A stretch of DNA of 64,000 nucleotides from Clostridium guangxiense (GTDB lineage: Bacteria > Bacillota > Clostridia > Clostridiales > Clostridiaceae). The number at the start of each line of letters is the position of its first letter. The stretch's first letter is position 1. Under the pieces are notes generated by a model. That model was given only the letters and a program-made list of their open reading frames with translations, did not search any database and was not told where the DNA came from. Positions 10,043 through 18,862 of the stretch are shown piece after piece. Both the position numbers and the translations under genes were made by a program. The DNA lies in assembly GCF_021043395.1 (NCBI RefSeq), contig NZ_JAJNKE010000001.1:106049-170048 (forward strand), written 5' to 3'.

Positions 10043-12238
10043 TTAGTCTCCTGTCTCTTCAAGTGTAATATTTACAGTGCTATCTTTATGAACATGGGTA
10101 TTAGGCTTAATATCCTGCTCATCAACCATACCTGCTCCTGTAAACTTAACTTTAAGACCAAGACTATTTAATAGCTTTTCAGCATTTTCTTTGCTATAAC
10201 CTGTAAGATCAGGAACTATAACTTCACCATTACTATTATAGTTTGCACTATCCCCTGTGTAAAGTATAATTTTAGTACCTTCCTTGACAGTCATACCTGG
10301 AAGAGGAGACATGTTTGAAACATACGTTCCGCTGCCTTCTATAGTGCAATCAATATTCAAACTTTTAAGTGTTTTTATTGCATCTTCTTTTTTTATACCT
10401 CTTATATTAGGTAATACAACATCTTTAAGCAGGCTCTTTGCAGTTTCATCGCTAGAAGCATCTCGTTTTATGTTTAAATAATTAAATATATCGTTAAAAA
10501 CTTTTTGACCTACAGGTGCTGAAATTTGTCCTGCATAATAATTTGAAGGATCTGGTTCATCTATGGATACAAAAACTGTAACCTGAGGATCATTGGCTGG
10601 TGCCATTCCAACAAAAGAAGCAATGTATTTTCCACCTTCATATCCACCACCATTTGGGTTAGGTTTTTGTGCTGTACCAGTTTTCCCTCCTATGTGGTAA
10701 CCTGCTATATATGCTTTTTTACCTCCACCTTCAGATACAACCTTTTCTAGGTAACCTCTTAATTTACTAGCAATACTGCTGTCTATTACTTTCGTTTTAT
10801 TATAGTTGCCATAAGCTTTATCCAAAACTTCTTTATTAGAAGAGTCTTCATGGTCTATTTCTTTCATGACATGTGGTGTTATAAGATATCCACCATTTGC
10901 CACAGCATTAAATGCTTGCATATACTGCATTATAGATACTGTATCTGTTTGTCCAAATGCAATTGTAGCTGCTTCAACAGGTCCTATCTTAGCAGTAGGT
11001 TTTATTATACCTTTTGCTTCACCTGGCAAGTCAACTCCAGTTTTTTTGCCAAAACCAAGTTTGCTTATATATTTATTTAATAATGTCCCTCCAAGTCTTT
11101 CTCCAACTGTAGCAAAACCAACATTGCATGAATTTTTCAGTATATCTATAAAACTTTCCTTACCATGTCCTGTACGCTTCCAGCAGTGAATAGTTCTATT
11201 TGCAACTACAATACTTCCTCCACAGTTAAATTCATCATTTTCATGTACTACTCCTTCAGACATAGCAGCAACAGAAGTTATTACTTTAAAGATAGAGCCT
11301 GGTTCAAAGGTATCACTTATTGCTCTATTTCTCCACTGCTTTTGAAGTTCATTGCTAGTTTTAGTCTTATCCCAAGGTTCATTTAAATTATAGTCAGGCT
11401 TATTTGCAAGAGCTAATATTTCACCATTTTTAGGGTTCATTATGACAATAGTAACTGCCTTAGCTTTATTATCATTTAATGCTTCCTGAGCAGACTTTTC
11501 TGCAAAATACTGCATGTTTTTATCTATAGTTAAAATCACATCTTTTCCATCTACAGGTTTAGTATATTCAGAAATAGTATATGGTAGGTTTTTACTGTTT
11601 CTATCTAATTCAGCAATTCTCATTCCTGAAATTCCTTTTAAGTACTTATCATATTCAAGTTCTACTCCAGTAAGTCCGTTACCATCTGAATTCGTATGTC
11701 CAATTATCTGAGATAAAAAATTGCCATTTGGATAATAGCGTTTTGTATCAGGTGAAACAATAACTCCATCAATTTTTAATGCAGCTACCTTATCTGCTTT
11801 TGATTTTTCAACACGTCTGGCTAAAATTGCAGAGCCCATTGACCTACCATCTTTAAATTTTTTATTGAGTTCTTTATCAACCTTTTTCTTTTCCATGCCT
11901 AAATCTTTTGATAGTTCCTCTGAAAGTTCATTAAGAGTAATAGTCTTTTTCTTTGCAATGTAGTTTTTTATAGTATTTAAATCCAAATCAATTCTATATA
12001 CATTTCCACTTACTGCAAGTTCATTTCCAAATCTATCAAGTATCTTTCCTCTTTTAGCAGCAATTTTAACCTCGCTTGTCCATTGTTCTATAGCCATAGC
12101 TTTGTATTTAGGTGACATCATAACCATAACTTTAAACAGACTATAACATAAAAAGCAGACAAGTACTATCAATATTATAAATACTGCAAGTAATCTGCTT
12201 TTTATATTAGCCCTATCAAATAAAACTTTTTTTGCCAA
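10043..12238 (-). CDS. spoVD: SpoVD/Pbp2B-type penicillin-binding transpeptidase with two PASTA domains
   Basis: This class B penicillin-binding protein cross-links septal or cortex peptidoglycan. From the chosen start it has about 731 residues: one membrane anchor (about 15-38), PBP dimerisation domain, transpeptidase domain with SIFK (Ser near 315), SCN and KTGT (Lys near 519), then two C-terminal PASTA repeats. Two TTG codons compete as start; the one at 12238 has GGAGG seven bases upstream, whereas the one at 12253 has none. It follows ftsL as expected for a division PBP. Clostridia usually label this gene spoVD. Confidence 0.93.
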   Translation of the reverse strand: MAKKVLFDRANIKSRLLAVFIILIVLVCFLCYSLFKVMVMMSPKYKAMAIEQWTSEVKIAAKRGKILDRFGNELAVSGNVYRIDLDLNTIKNYIAKKKTITLNELSEELSKDLGMEKKKVDKELNKKFKDGRSMGSAILARRVEKSKADKVAALKIDGVIVSPDTKRYYPNGNFLSQIIGHTNSDGNGLTGVELEYDKYLKGISGMRIAELDRNSKNLPYTISEYTKPVDGKDVILTIDKNMQYFAEKSAQEALNDNKAKAVTIVIMNPKNGEILALANKPDYNLNEPWDKTKTSNELQKQWRNRAISDTFEPGSIFKVITSVAAMSEGVVHENDEFNCGGSIVVANRTIHCWKRTGHGKESFIDILKNSCNVGFATVGERLGGTLLNKYISKLGFGKKTGVDLPGEAKGIIKPTAKIGPVEAATIAFGQTDTVSIMQYMQAFNAVANGGYLITPHVMKEIDHEDSSNKEVLDKAYGNYNKTKVIDSSIASKLRGYLEKVVSEGGGKKAYIAGYHIGGKTGTAQKPNPNGGGYEGGKYIASFVGMAPANDPQVTVFVSIDEPDPSNYYAGQISAPVGQKVFNDIFNYLNIKRDASSDETAKSLLKDVVLPNIRGIKKEDAIKTLKSLNIDCTIEGSGTYVSNMSPLPGMTVKEGTKIILYTGDSANYNSNGEVIVPDLTGYSKENAEKLLNSLGLKVKFTGAGMVDEQDIKPNTHVHKDSTVNITLEETGD

Positions 12239-12243
12239 ATAGT

Positions 12244-12753
12244 TTACCTCCAAAAAAATAGCTTGCTTTCAATTACCTCCACAATACTTTTTCCTTGGTT
12301 GCTTTCGCCGTCATTTTTCTCTACTTTCACACTACTTTTATTTAAATTTACAAAAACAGCCTTAGTATTATCTGGCTGAATCATATGTAATTTTTCTGTA
12401 GCCTTACTTTGTATTTCATCAATATTACTATACGTCATAAGTTTCCTATTTAAATCATCATTTTGGTTTTTTAAAACATTTGACTTATCTTGTACATTTG
12501 CCAATTCCCTTTGTAATGTATAGATTGTTGAATACCTGTATATAATAGTAAACCCTAATATAAAAGTGATAAAAATAGATGCAATAATTCTAGCTTGCCT
12601 TTTTAATCTTATCTGTTTTTTTCTTCTAAGTACATTTTTTCGAGACTCTTTTATTTTTTTGTATTTGTCATCTTCAGTATTTCCTATTTCTTTTTTTTGT
12701 GGACTTAATGCTGTACTTCCTTCAACAGAAAATTTTTTATTTGTTATTATCAC
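12244..12753 (-). CDS. ftsL: FtsL-like septum formation protein
   Basis: This small bitopic protein has about 170 residues. It has a basic cytoplasmic N terminus (KKQIRLKRQAR), one membrane helix (about 60-80) and an extracellular leucine-zipper-like coiled coil (LQRELANVQDKSNVLKNQ). FtsL pairs with DivIC/FtsB and FtsQ to activate the septal synthase. The call rests on this architecture and on position between rsmH and the PBP gene, since FtsL sequences diverge strongly. The GTG at 12753 has AGAGGT seven bases upstream; another GTG at 12762 is possible. Confidence 0.82.
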   Translation of the reverse strand: MIITNKKFSVEGSTALSPQKKEIGNTEDDKYKKIKESRKNVLRRKKQIRLKRQARIIASIFITFILGFTIIYRYSTIYTLQRELANVQDKSNVLKNQNDDLNRKLMTYSNIDEIQSKATEKLHMIQPDNTKAVFVNLNKSSVKVEKNDGESNQGKSIVEVIESKLFFWR

Positions 12754-12787
12754 TTTATTCACCTCTCATAAATATTATAACTACTCT

Positions 12788-13720
12788 TTATATTTTTTCT
12801 GCCACCCTTAACTTCGCGCTTCTGCTTCTTGGATTAATACTAATTTCATATTCAGAAGGCTCAACTGGCTTTCTGGTTATGATTTCAATTTTAGGTATCC
12901 TACCACATACACACATTGGAATATCTGGAGGACATATGCATGGATTCTTAAGTTCTTTAAATTTATTTTTCACAATTCTATCCTCTAAGGAATGAAAAGT
13001 AATTATACACATCCTTCCACTATCTGCTAACTTATCAACACCATCCTCAATAGTACTATTTAATATTTCAAGTTCACCATTTACTTCAATTCTTATTGCT
13101 TGAAAAGTTCTTTTAGCTGGATGTGGTCCTTGTCTTCTAAACTTAGCTGGAATGGCACTTTTTATTATTTCAACAAGCTCAAGGGTAGAATTTATATCTC
13201 CTTCGTTTCTTTTGTTTACAATAAACTGAGCAATTCTCTTTGCAAATTTTTCTTCTCCATAATTTCTTATTACTTCATATAATTTATTTTCGTCGTAACC
13301 ATTTACAACATCAAAAGCAGAAAAATTACTGTCTTTATTCATTCTCATATCAAGAGGTGCATCATGCATGTAGCTGAATCCTCTTTCCGGTTTATCCAGC
13401 TGGTACGAGGATACTCCTAAATCCATTAAGATTCCATCTACTTTTTCTATATCGAGTTTATCCAATATATTTTTTATATTATGGAAGTTATCATGTACGT
13501 AAGTTACATTTTTATATTCTTTAAGTTTTTCCTTTGCTGCATTTATTGCATCTGTATCTTGATCTATTCCTATAAGCCTTCCTTTTTCCGATAATCTTTT
13601 TAATATTTCACTGGAATGACCCGCACCTCCCAACGTACAATCTACATATATTCCATCTTTTTTTATATTGAGCTTTTCAATTGTTTCATTTAAAAGCACT
13701 GAAACGTGTTTAAATTCCAT
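12788..13720 (-). CDS. rsmH: 16S rRNA (cytosine-1402-N4)-methyltransferase RsmH
   Basis: RsmH (MraW) methylates N4 of C1402 in the 16S rRNA decoding site using S-adenosylmethionine. The 310 residues contain the SAM-binding loop [10 protein letters not shown], the [10 protein letters not shown] and ERGFSY motifs and TFHSLEDR, all diagnostic, plus the C-terminal cysteine-containing [13 protein letters not shown] stretch common in Firmicutes. It begins 14 bp after mraZ, as in nearly all dcw clusters. Confidence 0.97.
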   Translation of the reverse strand: MEFKHVSVLLNETIEKLNIKKDGIYVDCTLGGAGHSSEILKRLSEKGRLIGIDQDTDAINAAKEKLKEYKNVTYVHDNFHNIKNILDKLDIEKVDGILMDLGVSSYQLDKPERGFSYMHDAPLDMRMNKDSNFSAFDVVNGYDENKLYEVIRNYGEEKFAKRIAQFIVNKRNEGDINSTLELVEIIKSAIPAKFRRQGPHPAKRTFQAIRIEVNGELEILNSTIEDGVDKLADSGRMCIITFHSLEDRIVKNKFKELKNPCICPPDIPMCVCGRIPKIEIITRKPVEPSEYEISINPRSRSAKLRVAEKI

Positions 13721-13734
13721 CTTTATTCTCCTTT

Positions 13735-14163
13735 TTATATCCCAAGTTCACTCATTTTTTCAGCTATTTCTTCCATATCAATATCGGATTCATTATATTC
13801 ATCCCATTTTTCTTTACTCCATATTTCAATTCTTGTAGATACTCCTATACTTACAATTTCTTTACCTATACAGGCATATTTTATAAGACTTTGAGGGATT
13901 AAAGCTCTCCCCTGCTTATCAATATTAATTTCATTGGCCCCTGAAAAGAAAAATCTTACAAACGCCCTAGCATTACGATTTGTTAGTGGTAATTTTTTTA
14001 ACTTTTCCTCGAGTGATCTCCATTCTACTATAGTATAAGCATAAAGACATCCATCTAAACCTTTTGTAATAACAAAACTTTCTCCAAGCTCGTCACGAAA
14101 CTTAGCGGGGATTATTATTCTATTTTTACTATCTAATGCATGCTCATATTCACCTATAAACAT
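13735..14163 (-). CDS. mraZ: Transcriptional regulator MraZ
   Basis: MraZ is a ring-forming DNA-binding protein that regulates the dcw operon it heads. The 142-residue product begins [16 protein letters not shown] and has two SpoVT-AbrB-type motifs with the DxxxR signature (DSKNR and DKQGR). The ATG at 14163 gives the standard length and has GGGGTG six bases upstream; a longer reading frame starting at 14205 would run into the operator boxes. The direct repeats just upstream are consistent with autoregulation. Confidence 0.96.
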   Translation of the reverse strand: MFIGEYEHALDSKNRIIIPAKFRDELGESFVITKGLDGCLYAYTIVEWRSLEEKLKKLPLTNRNARAFVRFFFSGANEINIDKQGRALIPQSLIKYACIGKEIVSIGVSTRIEIWSKEKWDEYNESDIDMEEIAEKMSELGI

Positions 14164-14190
14164 ATTTTCACCCCAATTATGTAAATGCTC

Positions 14191-14216
14191 ACCACTTTCA
14201 ACCACTTTTAACCACT
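14191..14216 (-). promoter_or_regulatory. MraZ operator: three AGTGGT boxes
   Basis: On the minus strand the word AGTGGT occurs three times with exact 10-bp periodicity (14211-14216, 14201-14206, 14191-14196), ending 27 bp before the mraZ start. MraZ of other bacteria binds three or four short GTG/TGGG-type direct repeats spaced by one helical turn ahead of its own gene; this array matches that pattern. That MraZ binds here is inference. Confidence 0.75.
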
Positions 14217-14332
14217 ATATATATATTCTATAATAATATAAAATCCCCTCCTTTTAAAGTGAAAACTTTAAAAATTTTAAACTTTTTTTTGCAAACTTTT
14301 TTATAATTTAACAAACACGTTTTTTCCCATTC

Positions 14333-14361
14333 TTGAATTAATATATATTGTAGAGTATAAT
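14333..14361 (+). promoter_or_regulatory. SigA-type promoter for ychF
   Basis: TTGAAT (14333-14338) and a perfect TATAAT (14356-14361) are separated by 17 bp, ideal for the vegetative sigma factor. The predicted transcription start is about 35 bp before the ychF ATG. The divergent mraZ control region lies just to the left. Confidence 0.7.
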
Positions 14362-14401
14362 TTATAAAGATTAATAAGTTTAGAAGGGATGTTACATATA
14401 A

Positions 14402-15499
14402 ATGAGATTAGGAATTGTTGGACTGCCTAATGTTGGCAAAAGTACTTTATTTAACGCTATAACAAAAGCTGGTGCAGAATCTGCAAATTATCCGTTCTGT
14501 ACTATAGAACCTAATGTTGGAGTTGTAGCTGTTCCTGATAACAGACTTGATGTGCTTGAAAAAATGTATAATTCGAAGAAAAAAGTATACACAAGTATAG
14601 AATTTTACGATATAGCTGGTCTTGTAAAAGGTGCAAGTAAAGGAGAAGGTCTTGGAAATAAGTTTCTTGCACACATAAGAGAATCTGCTGCCATTGTCCA
14701 TGTAGTAAGATGTTTTAAAGACGACAATATAGTACATGTCGACGGAAGTATTGATCCTATTCGTGATATTGAAACTATTAGCTTAGAACTCATTCTATCA
14801 GATCTAGAAATAATTGATAGAAGAATAGAAAAGACTATCAAGACTGCTCGTTCAGGTGATAAAAAATCTAAACAGGAGATGACAACACTTGATAAAATAA
14901 AAGCTCAACTTGAAGCTGGAAAACCTGTAAGAACTTTAGAATTTTCAGAAGACGAAGAAGAATTTGTGAAAACTTTGTTTCTTCTTACATCTAAACCTAT
15001 TTTATATGCGGCAAATGTTTCTGAAGATGATGTACTCTCAGGTAATCTTGAAAACGACTTAGTAAAACTAGTTGAGGATTATGCTGCAAAAGAAAATTCT
15101 GAAGTTATTCCTATTTGTGCAAGCCTTGAAGAACAACTTTCTTCTCTTAACGAAGATGAAGAAAAAGAAATGTTAGAAGAATATGGTCTTGAATCCTCTG
15201 GACTTGACAGACTTATTAAAAAGAGCTATAAGCTCCTTGGTCTTATGAGCTTTTTAACTGCTGGTCCAGATGAAGTAAGAGCTTGGACAATAGCAACTGG
15301 TACTAAGGCTCCAAAAGCTGCTGGAAAAATACATACAGATATTGAAAGAGGTTTTATAAGGGCAGAGGTTATCTCCTATGATGATCTTATTGCCTGTGGT
15401 TCTGAAACTGCTGCAAAAGAAAAAGGATTATATAGACTTGAAGGTAAAGATTATATAATGCAAGAAGGCGACGTTGTATTCTTTAGATTCAATGTTTAA
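14402..15499 (+). CDS. ychF: Redox-regulated ATPase/GTPase YchF (OLA1 family)
   Basis: YchF/OLA1 is a ribosome-associated P-loop NTPase that prefers ATP despite its Obg-like fold. The 365 residues include G1 GLPNVGKST (about 6-14), the G3 segment DIAGLVKGASKGEG and the non-canonical G4 NVSE, which explains the relaxed nucleotide specificity. A C-terminal TGS domain starts near residue 280. The family start (MRLGIVGLPNVGKS) fits the ATG at 14402, although the purine-rich site AGAAGGG is unusually far away. It is monocistronic, between its own promoter and a repeat element. Confidence 0.96.
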   Translation: MRLGIVGLPNVGKSTLFNAITKAGAESANYPFCTIEPNVGVVAVPDNRLDVLEKMYNSKKKVYTSIEFYDIAGLVKGASKGEGLGNKFLAHIRESAAIVHVVRCFKDDNIVHVDGSIDPIRDIETISLELILSDLEIIDRRIEKTIKTARSGDKKSKQEMTTLDKIKAQLEAGKPVRTLEFSEDEEEFVKTLFLLTSKPILYAANVSEDDVLSGNLENDLVKLVEDYAAKENSEVIPICASLEEQLSSLNEDEEKEMLEEYGLESSGLDRLIKKSYKLLGLMSFLTAGPDEVRAWTIATGTKAPKAAGKIHTDIERGFIRAEVISYDDLIACGSETAAKEKGLYRLEGKDYIMQEGDVVFFRFNV

Positions 15500-15521
15500 A
15501 AATATTACGAAGTAACTCTAG

Positions 15522-15791
15522 TTAAGGGTTTCAACTCGCTTTACTCGTTAAAAAACTAACTTTTTCACTTATGTGAAAAGTGAAGGGTTTGACGATGTTT
15601 TGCACGTCAAAGGTGAACTTTTCGGCTAAAGTCAAAAGTTAAGGTAATTTTTCTTCCGCTTTGCTGCGGAAAAATTATTAATTTAAATTAAAGATTTTCC
15701 ATAGAAAAACGGAGGAAAATCATCATTAACTTTTTACTAAAGGTAAAAAAGTTCACCTTTTAACGAGCAGTGCAAGTTAAAACCCTTCACC
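15522..15791. repeat. Palindromic element A (ORF-less, about 270 bp)
   Basis: Located between convergent ychF and lonC. The ends are imperfect inverted repeats (left TAAGGGTTTCAAC, right GTTAAAACCCTTCAC). Internal hairpins follow: TTTTCAC/GTGAAAA (15562-15579), TTTGACG/CGTCAAA (15588-15611), an ATTTTTC-type hairpin (about 15646-15678) and the 29-nt GATTTTC/GAAAATC hairpin (15693-15721). It aligns along its whole length with element B at 59761, and both halves align with the ends of element C at 56802. A further 10-bp stem at 15798-15824 resembles the same hairpin set. The whole 380-bp gap holds no gene. Confidence 0.75.
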
Positions 15792-15879
15792 TTTAGCTTT
15801 TTCGCCTTCTTTTCAGGCGAAAAAAATTCACTATTACTTCTCAGTATTTTTAAACTACAGGTAAAACTCCAAATAATAA

Positions 15880-18174
15880 TCAGTGCTTTTCTCTTTTAGT
15901 TACATACTTTTTAAGCTCACTTTTAGCTGCTCTTATCATATCTTCCCATTCCACATCCATAAGTACATTAACTGCATCGCTAATACTATCCATAGAATAA
16001 ACTGAAAACTTGTTATTTAATATAGCTCCTTCAACCTCATCGTTTAATACGATATTATCTATATTAGCTTCCGGTATTAAAACTCCATGTTCCACATTGT
16101 CATCATATATGCTGCATACCTTATAAAAGCCCTCAATTTTGTAATTAACCCCTCCTATAGGCTGAGCTTCACCAAATTGATTAATTGATCCTGTCACTGC
16201 TATATTTTGTTTTATAGGTATTTTAGAAAGTGCTGAAAGCATGCATACCGTTTCTGCCACAGATGCACTATCGCCATCAAGTTTTCCATAAAGCTGCTCA
16301 AAAGATAAATGAAAGTCAATTGGAATTTTACTATAAATACCAAATGTTTTATTTATAAAACCTTTCAGTATACTTATAGATTTACAGTGAATGTTGCCAC
16401 TCAAATTGTTTTCCTTATTAACATCAATTATATTTCCATCACCTTTATAACAATTACAGGTTATTTTCATTGGTTTTCCAAAGGTTGAATATCCTAAGTC
16501 AATTACAGATAGTCCATTAATTTGACCAATTTTTTTACCACTAACCTCTATAAGCATTTTCTTATCTTTGTAGCTCTCCATTATTCTTTTTTCAATTAAA
16601 TCTTCGCTATAAATAACTTTTCTAACATTATCTTCAGTTATTTCTTCTCCTCTCTCCTCACAAGCCTCTAAGTTCGAGAGAGTAAGTATGTTAAATATAT
16701 CATCAGTATCAATATAGTACTTTCTATTACTTTCAGCCATTCTAGACATATATTTTTTTATTTCTTTATAAGCTGGCACTGAAAGTTCTTTTAATTTATT
16801 ACCTTCACAAAAACTATTTAAAGTTTTAATTACAGTATTTTGAATTTCACTTTCTATTGGAAAAATCGGATTATATTCTGCTTTTATTTTAAATATGTCC
16901 TTAAAATCTCTGTCATAATTATACATCAAGCTGTAAGAATCATAATCGCCTATCAAAATAACCTTAAGATTAACACCAATTGGCTCGGGAACTATTCCAT
17001 TTAGACTTACCGCTTCAGCATATCCACGATTATAATTAAGCTTAACCTTTCCATTCAAAAGTATCTTTTTTAAATAATAGTAAGATGCATTATATGAAAG
17101 TAAATTATTCACACGTATTATGAGGCATCCACCATTAGCTTTCAAAATAGCCCCTGCCTTTATAAGACTTATATCTGTTACATAAGTTCCGTTGTGATTC
17201 TCATATTTAATACTTCCAATAAGATTTTCTAGATTTGGGTCATCTTCATAAATTATTGGAGGAGTTTCATTTTTATTATTGTCAACAATGACATTTATAT
17301 AGTATTTTGATATTGCATTTAATATTTTAGCCTCATCATTCTCATAATTCATGCTATAATTTTCAACTAATTCCTTCTCTATTTTCTCACATATTTTATT
17401 CAATTTATCTATTATCTCTTTAGATTCTTTAAATTCAGGAAAAAACTTGATCTTAGTACCTTCGGATTCATTTATGAGATAATTTTCGAAATATTTTTTA
17501 AGCTTACTTATTTCATCAGTTTCTATTTCCTTAAGTTTATCAAATGCAATATTGGTTTTTTTCTTAAGCTCTTTTATTTTATCAAGTATTATTTCCTTGT
17601 CATCAAGACTCAATGTATCATATTCTTTTTCAGTCATTCCAGCTCCATCCTTAAGCGGAATAAAATTAAATCCTCCCTCAGTAACTTTAAATTGAAAGCC
17701 TTGCTTTTCCGATTCACTTATTATTTCATTTAAAATGTAGTTTTTCTTTTTTTGAACATTTTCTATTATTTTATTATGTTCCATATCGTCTGAGTCATTA
17801 TAAAACTTATAGGTTAACTTAATATATAATTTCTTTATCATATTTAAATATTCATAAAATTTATTACCATATCCATTTGGAACTATCATACCTTCAACGT
17901 TTTTTGAATTATCAAAGGTAATATAGCATATATCATACGGTTTATGTTTATCTATTAAGACCTCATTTACATAATTTATGATACCCTCAAGTTTATGTTC
18001 ACTAAATTTATCTACAATATAAATATTGTATCCAATCTTATTTATATTAAGTCCCTTTTTTATATTGTTATAAAATTCATTATCCTTATTGGAACATTTC
18101 TCTTCATCATAAGGTGTATCTTCATTGTATTTAGCATTATAAATTATATCTTCAGGAACCAATTTTCTATACAT
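15880..18174 (-). CDS. LonC/LonB-like S16 protease with degenerate ATPase domain
   Basis: This 764-residue protein ends in a Lon protease domain with the Ser-Lys dyad: Ser636 in DGDSAS and Lys679 in NYKIEG, 43 residues apart as in classical Lon. The preceding region resembles the AAA_32/LonB type, but no Walker A (GxxxxGKS/T) is present and the Walker B equivalent reads CLIIRVNNLL, without acidic residues. That suggests an ATP-independent LonC-type peptidase. No membrane segment is seen. GGGGAGG precedes the ATG. It is transcribed alone, converging on ychF. Substrates are unknown. Confidence 0.85.
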   Translation of the reverse strand: MYRKLVPEDIIYNAKYNEDTPYDEEKCSNKDNEFYNNIKKGLNINKIGYNIYIVDKFSEHKLEGIINYVNEVLIDKHKPYDICYITFDNSKNVEGMIVPNGYGNKFYEYLNMIKKLYIKLTYKFYNDSDDMEHNKIIENVQKKKNYILNEIISESEKQGFQFKVTEGGFNFIPLKDGAGMTEKEYDTLSLDDKEIILDKIKELKKKTNIAFDKLKEIETDEISKLKKYFENYLINESEGTKIKFFPEFKESKEIIDKLNKICEKIEKELVENYSMNYENDEAKILNAISKYYINVIVDNNKNETPPIIYEDDPNLENLIGSIKYENHNGTYVTDISLIKAGAILKANGGCLIIRVNNLLSYNASYYYLKKILLNGKVKLNYNRGYAEAVSLNGIVPEPIGVNLKVILIGDYDSYSLMYNYDRDFKDIFKIKAEYNPIFPIESEIQNTVIKTLNSFCEGNKLKELSVPAYKEIKKYMSRMAESNRKYYIDTDDIFNILTLSNLEACEERGEEITEDNVRKVIYSEDLIEKRIMESYKDKKMLIEVSGKKIGQINGLSVIDLGYSTFGKPMKITCNCYKGDGNIIDVNKENNLSGNIHCKSISILKGFINKTFGIYSKIPIDFHLSFEQLYGKLDGDSASVAETVCMLSALSKIPIKQNIAVTGSINQFGEAQPIGGVNYKIEGFYKVCSIYDDNVEHGVLIPEANIDNIVLNDEVEGAILNNKFSVYSMDSISDAVNVLMDVEWEDMIRAAKSELKKYVTKREKH

Positions 18175-18274
18175 ATAATATACCTCCCCTACTTAACACA
18201 TAAATTGTCTCTATATATTAATATTCTTAAAAGCTCATTTTAGGAACTTTTTTTATTTTTAATATTATCTATCG

Positions 18275-18303
18275 TTCACAAATGGATTTACCTATGCTAT
18301 AAT
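18275..18303 (+). promoter_or_regulatory. Promoter candidate for the gene at 18410
   Basis: TTCACA (18275-18280), 17 bp, then a perfect TATAAT (18298-18303). It would give a leader of about 100 nt. A second, weaker pair (TTGAGC at 18352, TAATAT at 18374, 16-bp spacer) lies closer to the gene. Confidence 0.5.
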
Positions 18304-18409
18304 AAACAAGATAATATGTAAATTTTCCTATTATACTTAAGATTGTAGCAATTGAGCTTCTTCAAATATGAAATAATATTTAAATATTTATGTAAAAGGA
18401 GTTTTTAAA

Positions 18410-18829
18410 ATGAGTTTTAAAGAAAAAATGCAAAAGTATTACGCAGATAGTTTTATGAAAAAAAATGGTGATAGATTAACTCAAGTACAGGGTAATATAA
18501 TTTCTGTAAAGGTTGAACAAAAAGCTGTATTATGGATTTTTCATAAATTAACTGCAACTGTTTTAGTAAAACCTGATAGAAGTAGAAACATAGTAAGATG
18601 TATTTATAAAAGAAACAGATGGTTTAAAAAACCTGAGTTTATGACTTTAAACCAAGGTAATTTAGTTATAGTTCAAGGTCTAAAAAGTACTTCAGGTAAA
18701 AAGGGCGATAAAAAAGAATTTATACAGATAATGAACATACGAAACTTAAGCACCAAAAAAGACTTAGTACATATAGATGGAAATTCTGGTGAAGTTAAAA
18801 CCATAAAGAAAGTAAGAAGAATGAAATAG
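18410..18829 (+). CDS. Conserved hypothetical protein, 139 aa, basic
   Basis: I do not recognise this gene. It has a good AAAGGAG site, a promoter candidate and its own terminator, so it is very probably real and monocistronic. The product is strongly basic (about one quarter Lys/Arg), has no signal peptide or membrane helix, and is predicted mainly beta in the middle (QVQGNIISVKVEQ, ATVLVKPD, NLVIVQGLKS), which could be a small OB- or SH3-like barrel with nucleic-acid affinity. That fold suggestion is weak inference. The neighbours, a LonC-like protease and a Ca-ATPase, give no functional hint. Confidence 0.75.
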   Translation: MSFKEKMQKYYADSFMKKNGDRLTQVQGNIISVKVEQKAVLWIFHKLTATVLVKPDRSRNIVRCIYKRNRWFKKPEFMTLNQGNLVIVQGLKSTSGKKGDKKEFIQIMNIRNLSTKKDLVHIDGNSGEVKTIKKVRRMK

Positions 18830-18857
18830 AGCTCCATATAAGGGCTCTATTTTTTAT
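18826..18857 (+). terminator. Rho-independent terminator after the 18410 gene
   Basis: A 7-bp stem ATAGAGC/GCTCTAT (18826-18832 with 18844-18850) overlaps the stop codon region and is followed by a T-run on the plus strand. It also separates this gene from the convergent ATPase gene. Confidence 0.75.
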
Positions 18858-18862
18858 AATAT

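Noticed and set aside
10866..11189. 107-residue plus-strand frame opposite the transpeptidase gene
   Set aside because: Antisense shadow of a conserved PBP domain without ribosome site or plausible protein features.
15798..15824. Perfect 10-bp hairpin TTTTTCGCCT/AGGCGAAAAA near element A as terminator
   Set aside because: The T-tract is on the 5' side of the stem and the A-tract on the 3' side on both strands, the opposite polarity to an intrinsic terminator. It resembles the internal hairpins of the repeat family instead.
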